The notes below the pieces were generated by a model, which was not told the DNA's origin, did not search any database, and worked only from the letters and a program-made list of their open reading frames with translations. The translations under genes were made by a program, and so were the position numbers. Below are positions 1-5,432 of a stretch of 16,050 nucleotides of DNA, in pieces. The stretch is from a bacterium (GTDB lineage: Bacteria; Desulfobacterota; GWC2-55-46): assembly GCA_027310325.1 (NCBI GenBank), contig DAIDBB010000419.1, positions 1 through 16,050 of the forward strand, in the 5' to 3' direction. Within the stretch, counting starts at the first letter, position 1. Each line of letters opens with the position of its first letter.

Positions 1-90
1 GAGTAACGCCTCAAACCGTGCCTCTCGACGCCTCGCATCCGGAGCTTTTTGAGCAGCCTGAACAAATTCAGGGTTTTTCAGCAATCTGCC
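1..90. repeat. Partial intergenic repeat at the window edge
   Basis: No gene is evident between the window start and the rhomboid stop. On the minus strand this segment contains CCTGAA-CAAA-TTCAGG (a 6-bp stem), then a GGCTGCTCAAAAAG block and a GAGGCG-rich tail. I recall similar GCTGCTCAAAAA...GAGGCGTAC blocks as one half of a roughly 100-150 bp imperfect inverted-repeat element scattered in deltaproteobacterial genomes. That is recollection, not a search result. Only one half could be inside the window. The small stem could also end the rhomboid transcript, although no long T-run follows it. Confidence 0.35.
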
Positions 91-104
91 ATAATTATAG
101 CAGC

Positions 105-776
105 CTAGGCACCGAAGATGTCCCTCGGCCTCTTGTGCCTGATGACCAGTATCGCCAAGGCCCCGGCTATGAAGCCGCCTATGTGGGAGTACCAGGCGAC
201 CCCGCTCTCGACCCCCACGCTCAGGATCTGTATCAGGAACCAGAGGCCGAGGAATATGACCGCCGGTATCTTTATGACCGTAACGAATACCACGAGGAAT
301 ACGAGGGTGAATATCTTGGCCCTCGGGAAAAGCAGGAAATAAGCCCCGAGCACCCCTGCGATCGCGCCGCTGGCCCCTATTATCGGCACCTCCGACATCG
401 GGTAGGCGATTATCTGCGCAACGCTCGCTACAACCCCGGTCCCGAGGTAGAAGAGAAGGAACTTGAAGTGGCCGAGGGTGTCCTCGACGTTATCACCGAA
501 TATCCAGAGGAAGAGCATGTTGCCCCCGATGTGCAAGAACCCTCCGTGGATGAACATCGCGGTGAGGATCGTAAATGGGGCAGGGACGATCGACGTGGAC
601 ACGGTCTTTAGATGCGCTATCCGGTAGGGTATCGCCGCGGCCTCGTATAAAAAGGCCTCACGGCCGCGCGGACCCAGGGATATCTCGTAGAGGAAGACGA
701 GCACGTTTGCGGCTATCAAAGCTACGGTCACGTAGGGGAAGGAATATGAAGGGACGTCGTCTTTAAGAGGTATCAT
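105..776 (-). CDS. Rhomboid-family intramembrane serine protease
   Basis: This 223-residue membrane protein would cleave transmembrane substrates inside the lipid bilayer. The rhomboid hallmarks are present: an HxxxN motif at H82-N86 (HIGGN, oxyanion side), the catalytic serine S136 in GASGA (134-138), and the catalytic histidine H198 in a SHIGGF context (197-202). S136 and H198 form the expected Ser-His dyad. About six hydrophobic segments are visible, roughly at residues 15-32, 66-93, 105-125, 131-150, 155-185 and 195-212, so it is a six-TM rhomboid core with a short charged C-terminus and no extra soluble domain. The start is ATG, with a GGGGA-type ribosome site about 10 nt upstream. It has its own promoter (828-856) and appears monocistronic. 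Substrates cannot be inferred from context. Family assignment is secure. Confidence 0.95.
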   Translation of the reverse strand: MIPLKDDVPSYSFPYVTVALIAANVLVFLYEISLGPRGREAFLYEAAAIPYRIAHLKTVSTSIVPAPFTILTAMFIHGGFLHIGGNMLFLWIFGDNVEDTLGHFKFLLFYLGTGVVASVAQIIAYPMSEVPIIGASGAIAGVLGAYFLLFPRAKIFTLVFLVVFVTVIKIPAVIFLGLWFLIQILSVGVESGVAWYSHIGGFIAGALAILVIRHKRPRDIFGA

Positions 777-827
777 CGCTCAAAATCCCCTGAGCCGCCT
801 TGATACACAAACGGGCCGTATATTAAG

Positions 828-856
828 GTGATATCACCGCATAGCGGACTTGTCAA
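828..856 (-). promoter_or_regulatory. Sigma70-type promoter of the rhomboid gene, overlapping a 12-bp palindrome
   Basis: On the minus strand a perfect -35 (TTGACA, 851-856) is followed after 17 bp by TATCAC (828-833), matching 4 of 6 -10 bases. The predicted transcript would start near 821, about 45 nt before the ATG. The -10 sits inside a perfect palindrome, GGTGATATCACC (827-838), and the spacer holds CCGC-ATA-GCGG (837-847). The palindrome is a plausible operator, but no regulator is identified. Confidence 0.6.
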
Positions 857-861
857 GGCTC

Positions 862-892
862 GCGCCTGCGGCGGGCGAAGGTTTAGCGGACC
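862..892 (-). repeat. Dispersed repeat, partial copy A1
   Basis: This is a core-only copy of the repeat that is more complete at 939-1006, 11690-11763 and 11779-11852. In repeat orientation (minus strand) it reads GGTCCGCTAAACCTTCGCCC followed by GCCGCAGGCGC. Similarity stops after the GGTCC end. It lies immediately upstream of the rhomboid promoter. Confidence 0.6.
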
Positions 893-938
893 CCACGACG
901 CAAGGCAACGATCAGCCTGCGCGTTTGATAGTGACTTT

Positions 939-1006
939 GCCGTGCGCACGCACCTGCGGCGGGCAAAGGTTTGGCGGACCATTTTGGTTTAGTGGATTAT
1001 TGAACC
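939..1006 (-). repeat. Dispersed repeat, copy A2
   Basis: The reverse complement aligns over its whole length with 11702-11770, with roughly 58 of 69 positions identical and one single-base gap. It contains the central hairpin ACCA-AAA-TGGT (978-988), the GCCCGCCGCAGGTG block, and the perfect palindrome CGTGCGCACG (941-950). The copy sits between the rhomboid promoter and the terminator at 1054-1082. No coding potential is evident in 857-1053. Confidence 0.75.
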
Positions 1007-1053
1007 ACCCGGTCGATATCACTTTTGGCGTGCTTACCGCTTGTTCCTCAAAT

Positions 1054-1082
1054 AAAAAAGCCCCGCTCTGCGGGGCTTTTTT
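1054..1082. terminator. Bidirectional rho-independent terminator
   Basis: The stem GCCCCG (1060-1065)/CGGGGC (1071-1076) has a 5-nt loop and is flanked by AAAAAA on the left and TTTTTT on the right, so it works in both directions. It lies 19 nt past the stop of the minus-strand hemerythrin gene and would end that transcript. Confidence 0.9.
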
Positions 1083-1101
1083 ATTCCAGTGAACGGCCCT
1101 A

Positions 1102-1779
1102 TCAAAGCGCCTGGGCCTTTTTTACGACCTGCACCCTTTCATAGTCCGAGAATATCCCGTCCGATTCCGGGTAGAGGATATGCTCCTCCTTCATGTTGTG
1201 GTCCCCGAGGATGTTAATCAATGCGTGCGTCGACTCCGTTATCTGAGAGGCGTTCTTCGAGTCCGTGGCGTTCAAGATCCTTTCGAGGAGCCCCTTTATC
1301 TCGGTATGCTCCATGCGCATGACGAAGGTCGGGCCCGCGTCGCGCATCCCGGTCTTCTCCTCGAACGCGGGGAAGAGTATCTCCTCTTCTATCTGTATAT
1401 GGCGCCTGAGGCCGAGGTTGAACTCCCTGAAGCCCTTCGAAGCGTCGTCCCACCGCCCTCCCTTGTAAGCGTCCTGGTACCTCTCCATTATGGCGTCGAG
1501 CCGCCTGTGGTCGGTCTGCAGGTATTCGGTCACGGTCCTGTTCGGGTCTTTCACGGTCCTCTTGGCTATGGCGACCCTCCAGACCTGCGGGCCCTGCTCA
1601 AGGGGCCACCAGTCGAACTCGCCGTCGTGCTCGTTCTGAAATTGGTACAAAAGCGGCTTCGGCTCGTGGTCGTTCACGAGTATGAAGTACTCGCCAGGGC
1701 CGAGGCCCTTGAAGGTATTGAATATCATCGGGTGCCTCTCCTTCGGCACCATCTCTCTTACGTCAAGTATCTTCTCCAT
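1102..1779 (-). CDS. DUF2249 plus hemerythrin (HHE) domain protein
   Basis: This is a two-domain soluble protein of 225 residues. Residues 3-74 form a DUF2249 domain (LDVREMVPKERHPMIF; the FNTFKGLGPGEYFIL core; WRVAIAKR end), a small fold often paired with hemerythrins. Residues about 80-215 form a four-helix hemerythrin HHE domain. Candidate di-iron ligands are H91 (TDHRRLD), H127 and E131 (RRHIQIEEEILFP), H158 (MEHTEIKG), and H194 and E198/H200 (GDHNMKEEHILYP). Family members bind O2, NO or iron, or take part in repair of nitrosative or oxidative damage; the exact role here is unknown. The start is ATG with a strong AAGGAGG site about 10 nt upstream. A terminator follows directly, so it is probably monocistronic. 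Domain calls are secure; function is open. Confidence 0.93.
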   Translation of the reverse strand: MEKILDVREMVPKERHPMIFNTFKGLGPGEYFILVNDHEPKPLLYQFQNEHDGEFDWWPLEQGPQVWRVAIAKRTVKDPNRTVTEYLQTDHRRLDAIMERYQDAYKGGRWDDASKGFREFNLGLRRHIQIEEEILFPAFEEKTGMRDAGPTFVMRMEHTEIKGLLERILNATDSKNASQITESTHALINILGDHNMKEEHILYPESDGIFSDYERVQVVKKAQAL

Positions 1780-1853
1780 TTGATGCGCTCCTCCTTATCC
1801 TCAAAAAAATAATTGTACGCGATTTTAACGTATATACCTTATTTTGCAGTAAT

Positions 1854-1883
1854 TTTATAGTCAGAAGATATGATAAAAGTCAG
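1854..1883 (-). promoter_or_regulatory. Candidate promoter of the hemerythrin gene
   Basis: On the minus strand CTGACT (1878-1883, 4/6 of -35) and TATAAA (1854-1859, 5/6 of -10) are separated by 18 bp. The predicted start near 1847 leaves a leader of about 68 nt. The surrounding AT-rich block contrasts with the GC-rich genes. Just upstream (1889-1914) are overlapping CCGG-centred inverted repeats (CCGGAG-CCG-CTCCGG and TTCCGGAA) of unknown role. Confidence 0.4.
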
Positions 1884-1940
1884 TTAGTCCGGAGCCGCTC
1901 CGGCCATTTCCGGAAGGAGGGATCTTAGCAGATAAAAGAC

Positions 1941-1974
1941 AAAGGGGCTACATAAATTAATATGCAGCCCCTTT
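1941..1974. terminator. Terminator-like long hairpin
   Basis: AAAGGGGCT (1941-1949) pairs perfectly with AGCCCCTTT (1966-1974), and the stem continues inward as CATA/TATG after one A-C mismatch, leaving a 6-nt AATTAA loop. The trailing T content is modest on both strands. Its position between the arsR-DUF2892 unit and the hemerythrin promoter suggests that it stops minus-strand readthrough. Confidence 0.55.
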
Positions 1975-2315
1975 ATATTGACAGTAACCGGCCTCAGGCC
2001 GATGGTGATTCGATCTTTTTTGATGTGAAGGGCGCTAAGGCTAAGATGGCCATTGCAGGCGCTTCGACCGGAGGGCTTCAGGCGGCACACGGGATGAAGG
2101 CGGCCTTCGGAAAGGAGCACGCCACCTCTATAGCGTTCCTTAATACTTCGTCAGGTTATACCTGTTTTACGGAACCCACGGTATGAAAAACGGGCATAAG
2201 CGCCGGCGCCTATGGAATGCCTCCATTTGTAAGTAAAGCACAACTCCGGGCCGGGGGGGAGTGAAATAGGGCGGACGTCTCTTTTTGAGGGGGGCAGGGG
2301 GCAGGCGGGGGGCCT
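1975..2315. other. Intergenic stretch without a supported gene
   Basis: Between the 1941-1974 hairpin and the DUF2892 gene I see no convincing coding region. A 74-codon plus-strand frame (1962-2186) crosses it, but its ATG lies inside the hairpin, it has no ribosome site, and I recognise no family. Small hairpins are visible, such as GGCC-TCA-GGCC near 1990-2000, the 10-bp palindrome GCGCCGGCGC near 2200, and ATGGA...TCCAT near 2213-2227, along with a G-rich run before 2316. Confidence 0.4.
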
Positions 2316-2522
2316 TTAAGTCCGTATCGCGCAGGAATCCTTTACTCCCACCATCCTCAGGAAGGCCATCATGGGGCACCAGTTGGTGAAGAAAGACTGG
2401 AAAAGATTCAGCCCCACAAAGCCCGTGAAAAGGAGCCAGTACTCGGAATGCACCCTCGATAGCACAAGAGACACGATGATGAACACCCCGGCTATGAGCC
2501 TTAAATACCTGTCGACAGTCAT
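2316..2522 (-). CDS. DUF2892 small inner-membrane protein (YgaP transmembrane-like)
   Basis: This 68-residue protein has two hydrophobic helices, roughly residues 8-22 and 28-45, and the family signature running from MTVDRYLR through the GFVGLNLFQS stretch to FTNWCPM and the final GV. DUF2892 is the membrane segment attached to rhodanese domains in YgaP-type proteins and also occurs alone, usually beside sulfur- or thiol-related genes. Here it stands alone, 66 nt downstream of the ArsR-type regulator on the same strand, so the two are probably co-transcribed. The start is ATG with AAGGAG upstream. Cys49 in NWCPM is conserved in the family as I recall it. The molecular role is unknown. Confidence 0.88.
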   Translation of the reverse strand: MTVDRYLRLIAGVFIIVSLVLSRVHSEYWLLFTGFVGLNLFQSFFTNWCPMMAFLRMVGVKDSCAIRT

Positions 2523-2588
2523 AACTTATATTCTCCTTCAATTGTTTGGCAAGCCCGGACGCTGCCTTAAATCCTGAAAAAAAAGAAG

Positions 2589-2909
2589 CTACTTGATACG
2601 TTTTGCGATCTTCCGGGTGTCTTCGAGCTGTTCGAGGAGAACGGCCTTCATGAGGGCGCACGCATCGACTATCTTGGGGTTGCTTATCCGGTAGAAGATA
2701 TTGACCCCGTCGCGCCTGGAAGCTACGACCTTCCGCTGCCGGAGGACCGCCAGGTGCTGCGAGACGTTGGCCTTCGATATGCCGAGCCTCCGGACAAGCT
2801 CCCCGACGGATAGCTCCCCCTCCTTAAGAGAGGCTATTATCTCGAGCCTCTTGGGGTTAGCGAGCGTCTTGCATATTTCGGCCTGGAGCTCGAAGACTTC
2901 TTTCTTCAT
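2589..2909 (-). CDS. ArsR/SmtB-family winged-helix transcriptional regulator
   Basis: This 106-residue protein is a compact ArsR-type dimeric repressor. The fold runs through ANPKRLEII (17-25), the helix-turn-helix SVGELVRRLGISKANVSQHL (34-53) and a beta-wing near 60-75 (VVASRRDGVNIFYRI), and ends in a dimerisation helix. The classic helix-3 metal motif ELCVCDL is absent: the matching position reads ELSVGEL. The only cysteines are C13 (helix 1) and C84 (last helix). A thiol or sulfane-sulfur sensor is therefore more plausible than the ArsR-type metal site, but this is inference. The ATG has no clear ribosome site and sits directly after an AT-rich inverted repeat (2908-2930). It precedes the DUF2892 gene and diverges from tpx. 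Confidence 0.92.
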   Translation of the reverse strand: MKKEVFELQAEICKTLANPKRLEIIASLKEGELSVGELVRRLGISKANVSQHLAVLRQRKVVASRRDGVNIFYRISNPKIVDACALMKAVLLEQLEDTRKIAKRIK

Positions 2910-2930
2910 ATTTTAATTATTGCGAAATAT
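2908..2930. promoter_or_regulatory. Candidate operator at the arsR start
   Basis: ATATTT (2908-2913) and AAATAT (2925-2930) form an inverted repeat separated by 11 bp, overlapping the arsR start codon in the arsR-tpx divergent region. ArsR-family repressors commonly bind AT-rich imperfect palindromes of this type near their own promoter. On the minus strand TTGGTT-N18-TAAAAT also resembles a promoter, but its start point would fall just inside the coding sequence, so promoter placement is uncertain. Confidence 0.35.
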
Positions 2931-2945
2931 TGAAACCAAGTCAAG

Positions 2946-2987
2946 CGGAAAAGGGCCGGTTGACAACGGGCCTTTCCGTGATAGGCT
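2946..2987 (+). promoter_or_regulatory. Candidate tpx promoter within an inverted repeat
   Basis: CGGAAA (2946-2951) and TTTCCG (2973-2978) form an inverted repeat whose loop contains a perfect -35 box, TTGACA (2960-2965). A weak -10 (TAGGCT, 2982-2987) follows after 16 bp. A factor bound to the repeat would cover the -35. Only the repeat and the -35 are directly visible; the promoter assignment is tentative. Confidence 0.35.
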
Positions 2988-3018
2988 TGATTCCAGCCAT
3001 TCATACTAAAGGAGGATA

Positions 3019-3549
3019 ATGACCTATATGGAAAGAAAAGGCACAGTGACCCTAAAATCCAGGCCCGTGACCCTCATAGGCCAGGCATTAGAAAAAGGCA
3101 ACAAGGTCCCGGACTTCGTCGTCCTCGACAAGGACCTGTCAGAGGTCTCGCTCAAGGACTTTGCCGGCAAGGCAAAGCTCATAAGTGTGGCGGTATCGCT
3201 CGATACCCCGGTCTGCGACACTCAGGCGCGCAGATTCAACGAGGAAGCGGCACAGCTTCCGGACACGGTCGCCATAATGAATATAACGATGGACCTGCCT
3301 TTTGCAATCGGCAGGTTCTGCTCCACGGCCGGGATAGACAGGATAAGGACGCTGTCGGACTACAGGGACGCCTCGTTCGGCATGGCCTTCGGGACCCTCA
3401 TAAAGGAGTTCAGGCTCCTTGCCCGCGCCATATTCCTGGTGGACAGGGACAATATCCTCAGGTACTCGGAGATAGTGCCGGAGGTAACGGGACAGGTAAA
3501 CTTCGAAAAAGCTCTATCAGAGACGAGAAGCCTTCTGGCGAAGACCTGA
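3019..3549 (+). CDS. tpx: Thiol peroxidase (Tpx, atypical 2-Cys peroxiredoxin)
   Basis: This enzyme reduces hydrogen and organic peroxides in the cytoplasm at the expense of thioredoxin. The 176-residue sequence has the usual family length and order: the VTLKSRPVTLIG opening, the peroxidatic site with T63 and C66 (VSLDTPVCDTQ), the resolving C101 (RFCSTAGI), and the active-site arginine R136 (LLARAIFLVD). The C66/C101 pair forms the intramolecular disulfide of atypical 2-Cys enzymes. Start choice is open: GGAGG (3011-3015) is only 3 nt from the ATG at 3019 and 12 nt from a second ATG at 3028, which begins MERKGTVTLK. The gene diverges from the ArsR-DUF2892 unit, so that regulator might also control it. 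No terminator is seen after the stop. Confidence 0.95.
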   Translation: MTYMERKGTVTLKSRPVTLIGQALEKGNKVPDFVVLDKDLSEVSLKDFAGKAKLISVAVSLDTPVCDTQARRFNEEAAQLPDTVAIMNITMDLPFAIGRFCSTAGIDRIRTLSDYRDASFGMAFGTLIKEFRLLARAIFLVDRDNILRYSEIVPEVTGQVNFEKALSETRSLLAKT

Positions 3550-3570
3550 TCCATTTTTCCCGTAAGGCCA

Positions 3571-3597
3571 GCTAAACCTTTGCCCGCCGCAGGCGCG
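3571..3597 (+). repeat. Dispersed repeat, short core copy
   Basis: This 27-base segment (CTAAACCTTTGCCCGCCGCA then GGCGCG) matches the core of the repeat copies at 862-892 and 939-1006 in the opposite orientation. It fills most of the gap between the convergent tpx and aldo/keto reductase genes and ends directly at the reductase stop codon. Confidence 0.55.
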
Positions 3598-4470
3598 TCA
3601 GGGCTTGTAGAACATCAGGTCCCTCGCGTAAGGCGAGACTATCTGGTTAAGCCTCTGCACTTCCTTGTACTTGAGGGACATGAAGTTCGACGCGATATAT
3701 GCGTTCTCCTTCACCTGGTCCGGGGTGTCGCATCCTATGACCCCGATGGAAATGGGCTGAGAGAGGGCGTAGCAGAAAAGGAGCTTTTTCGGGGCGTTGA
3801 AGTTCCCTCTCAGATACAGCTTCATGCCCATGACCCCGGTATCCTTGGCCCCGGCTATGGGCACTATCTCCTCGAGAAAGCACTTGTAGTGCGGCTCGGC
3901 GGGGTTTACGGGTATGAGGACCGTGTCGAAGTCGAAGGTTTCGAGGCACTTTCTTATGATGGCCGGGTCGTGGTGGCCGGTCATGCCGATGAACCTAGTA
4001 AGCCCCTTGTCTCTCGCCTCAACGAAGGCCTCCATAGCCCCGCCCGGCGCGAATATCATCCTGAAGTCCTCCTCGCTCCGGACGTCGTGTATCTGCCAGA
4101 GGTCGAGGTGATCGGTCTTCATCCTTGACAGGCTCTCTTCAAGGTGCTTTAGCGCCCCGGCCCTGTCCCTGGCGTGGGATTTGCTCGCGAGAAATACCCT
4201 GTCCCTTTTTCCCTGGAGAGCGTTTCCGTAGTAGGACTCGCTCTCCGAATAGGCGTTGGCGGACTCGAAATAATTGACGCCGAGGTCAAGCGCGGTATTA
4301 ATGACGAGGTCGGCCTCCTTGCCCTTTCCCTCGCTCCTTAAAACCCCCTCGCCGCCGAGGCCGAATATCGTCACCTCGACGTTGGTCTTGCCGAGCCTCC
4401 TTTTCGGGATCGGCTTTTCAAGGGGCCTGGAGAGATGGTCATCGGGCGTGAGTTCAAAAGGGTTTGCCAT
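3598..4470 (-). CDS. Aldo/keto reductase family protein
   Basis: This 290-residue cytoplasmic protein has the TIM-barrel aldo/keto reductase layout. The opening is RRLGKTNVEVTIFGLGGEG (24-42), the tetrad region is NYFESANAYSESES, followed by K97 (FLASKSHA) and H128 (WQIHDV), and the later strands carry RFIGMTGH, GVMGMKLY and SIGVIGCDTP. Family members reduce carbonyls with NADPH using an Asp-Tyr-Lys-His tetrad. Tyr74, Lys97 and His128 are present, but the aspartate position holds Glu69. No C-terminal ferredoxin-type cysteines are seen. The start is ATG with weak ribosome-binding sequence. It diverges from the nuclease-like gene at 4554 and converges with tpx. The substrate is unknown; this subfamily could also be a non-canonical oxidoreductase. 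Confidence 0.9.
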   Translation of the reverse strand: MANPFELTPDDHLSRPLEKPIPKRRLGKTNVEVTIFGLGGEGVLRSEGKGKEADLVINTALDLGVNYFESANAYSESESYYGNALQGKRDRVFLASKSHARDRAGALKHLEESLSRMKTDHLDLWQIHDVRSEEDFRMIFAPGGAMEAFVEARDKGLTRFIGMTGHHDPAIIRKCLETFDFDTVLIPVNPAEPHYKCFLEEIVPIAGAKDTGVMGMKLYLRGNFNAPKKLLFCYALSQPISIGVIGCDTPDQVKENAYIASNFMSLKYKEVQRLNQIVSPYARDLMFYKP

Positions 4471-4553
4471 TTTTATTCGGGGACCTTTCTTTTTTCGCGG
4501 ATTCTTCGGCTCTTACGCTGGACTTTATCATATACTATCATAAAATAAAATAT

Positions 4554-5339
4554 ATGGGAATCAACGACGCCTCCGTACTGGCGATGCTCAAAAGGAGGGG
4601 TTTCAGGGTCCTTTCGCATAACCCCACGGGGAACCTTTTCTTTCCGCATACGAAGCTAGAGGACAGTTTCTTCGAGGACGCCCTTTATGAGATGCTCAAA
4701 AAATACTCTTTCAGGATATTCATAAGGGACGTCATAAAGAACAGGAAAAAATTCGCCGCAAAAGACCTCCTCAAGTACTCGACCCTCGAGTGGGTCGAAA
4801 GCTACATCGCCTTCCTCCTCGAAAGGGGGGTGATCGACGAGACGGGCCCTGGGCAGTACACGCTCAGGTCCGAGACGGTCTTCAGCTTCGGCGACACCCT
4901 CGAGTGGTTCGTTGCCGCCATATTCGAAAGGGAGCTTTCTTCGCCCGCCCTCTGGGGGGTAAGGCTCGGCGGGACCGACGCAGGGGGCGACTACGACGTC
5001 ATAGCCGCGGTCGAAGGGGAACTCGTTTACGTCGAGGTCAAATCTTCCCCGCCGAAAAATATCGAGGAGCTCGAGGTGGCGGCCTTCCTCAAGAGGGCCG
5101 AGACCCTCGGCCCCTCGATAGCCGTATTTCTCGAGGATACGCGCCTGCGCATGAAAGACAAGATAGTCCCCTTTTTCGAGAACGCGGTAAAGGCGAGGGG
5201 CCTCGAGGTAAAAAGGCTCCACGACGAGACCTTCTCCATAGAGGACAAGGTCTTCATAACGAATAGTTTTCCGGATATCGCGGCCAACATCGGCTCTTGC
5301 GTGGAGCGGCACCTGAGGGGCAGGAGGTTCTGGGGGTAA
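4554..5339 (+). CDS. Uncharacterised wHTH-like / PD-(D/E)XK nuclease-fold protein
   Basis: I do not recognise a named family for this 261-residue protein. The C-terminal half carries a restriction-endonuclease-like motif: a helix with E117 (DTLEWFVAAIFE), D146/D148 in GGDYDVIA (the PD position) and E161-x-K163 in YVEVKSS, followed by a helix and a strand (PSIAVFLED). This arrangement is typical of PD-(D/E)XK phosphodiesterases, which use Mg2+ to cut DNA or RNA. The N-terminal half (about 36-105) is helical, ends in a VIDETGPGQYTLR hairpin, and resembles a winged helix. The longer reading frame begins at 4464 inside the divergent aldo/keto reductase; I prefer ATG 4554 because it avoids that overlap. 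It follows an AT-rich stretch with no clear Shine-Dalgarno. No methylase, CRISPR or toxin partner is adjacent, so it is an orphan. Confidence 0.75.
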   Translation: MGINDASVLAMLKRRGFRVLSHNPTGNLFFPHTKLEDSFFEDALYEMLKKYSFRIFIRDVIKNRKKFAAKDLLKYSTLEWVESYIAFLLERGVIDETGPGQYTLRSETVFSFGDTLEWFVAAIFERELSSPALWGVRLGGTDAGGDYDVIAAVEGELVYVEVKSSPPKNIEELEVAAFLKRAETLGPSIAVFLEDTRLRMKDKIVPFFENAVKARGLEVKRLHDETFSIEDKVFITNSFPDIAANIGSCVERHLRGRRFWG

Positions 5340-5378
5340 GGATTTAATGGGGGATTAAAAGCCTGGTAAATCAAGTGG

Positions 5379-5407
5379 CAGGATGGTAAGATATTGTTAC
5401 CACCCTG
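5379..5407. promoter_or_regulatory. 11-bp inverted repeat upstream of the ferritin-like/receiver gene
   Basis: CAGGATGGTAA (5379-5389) and TTACCACCCTG (5397-5407) are inverted repeats with one mismatch and a 7-nt loop (GATATTG). No T-run follows, so it does not look like an intrinsic terminator. It lies 25 nt before the next ATG and could be an operator or a leader RNA hairpin. Confidence 0.45.
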
Positions 5408-5432
5408 AGGCATCCGCAAATGGAATGACCTT

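Noticed and set aside
18..611. 197-codon plus-strand frame
   Set aside because: It is antisense to the rhomboid gene, with a composition rich in Glu, Tyr, Arg and Pro typical of shadow frames. The minus-strand rhomboid has intact catalytic motifs.
1180..1812. 210-codon plus-strand frame
   Set aside because: It is antisense to the DUF2249-hemerythrin gene, whose metal ligands and domain order are complete.
1962..2186. 74-codon plus-strand reading frame in the hemerythrin-DUF2892 spacer
   Set aside because: Its ATG lies inside a strong terminator-like hairpin, there is no ribosome site, and the product matches no family I know. Codon ends are only moderately G/C-rich. It remains a low-probability small gene.
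3580..4128. 182-codon plus-strand frame
   Set aside because: Shadow of the aldo/keto reductase; no recognisable motifs.
4464..4553. 30-residue N-terminal extension of the nuclease-like protein
   Set aside because: It would overlap the divergent aldo/keto reductase start, and crosses AT-rich promoter-like sequence. ATG 4554 avoids this.
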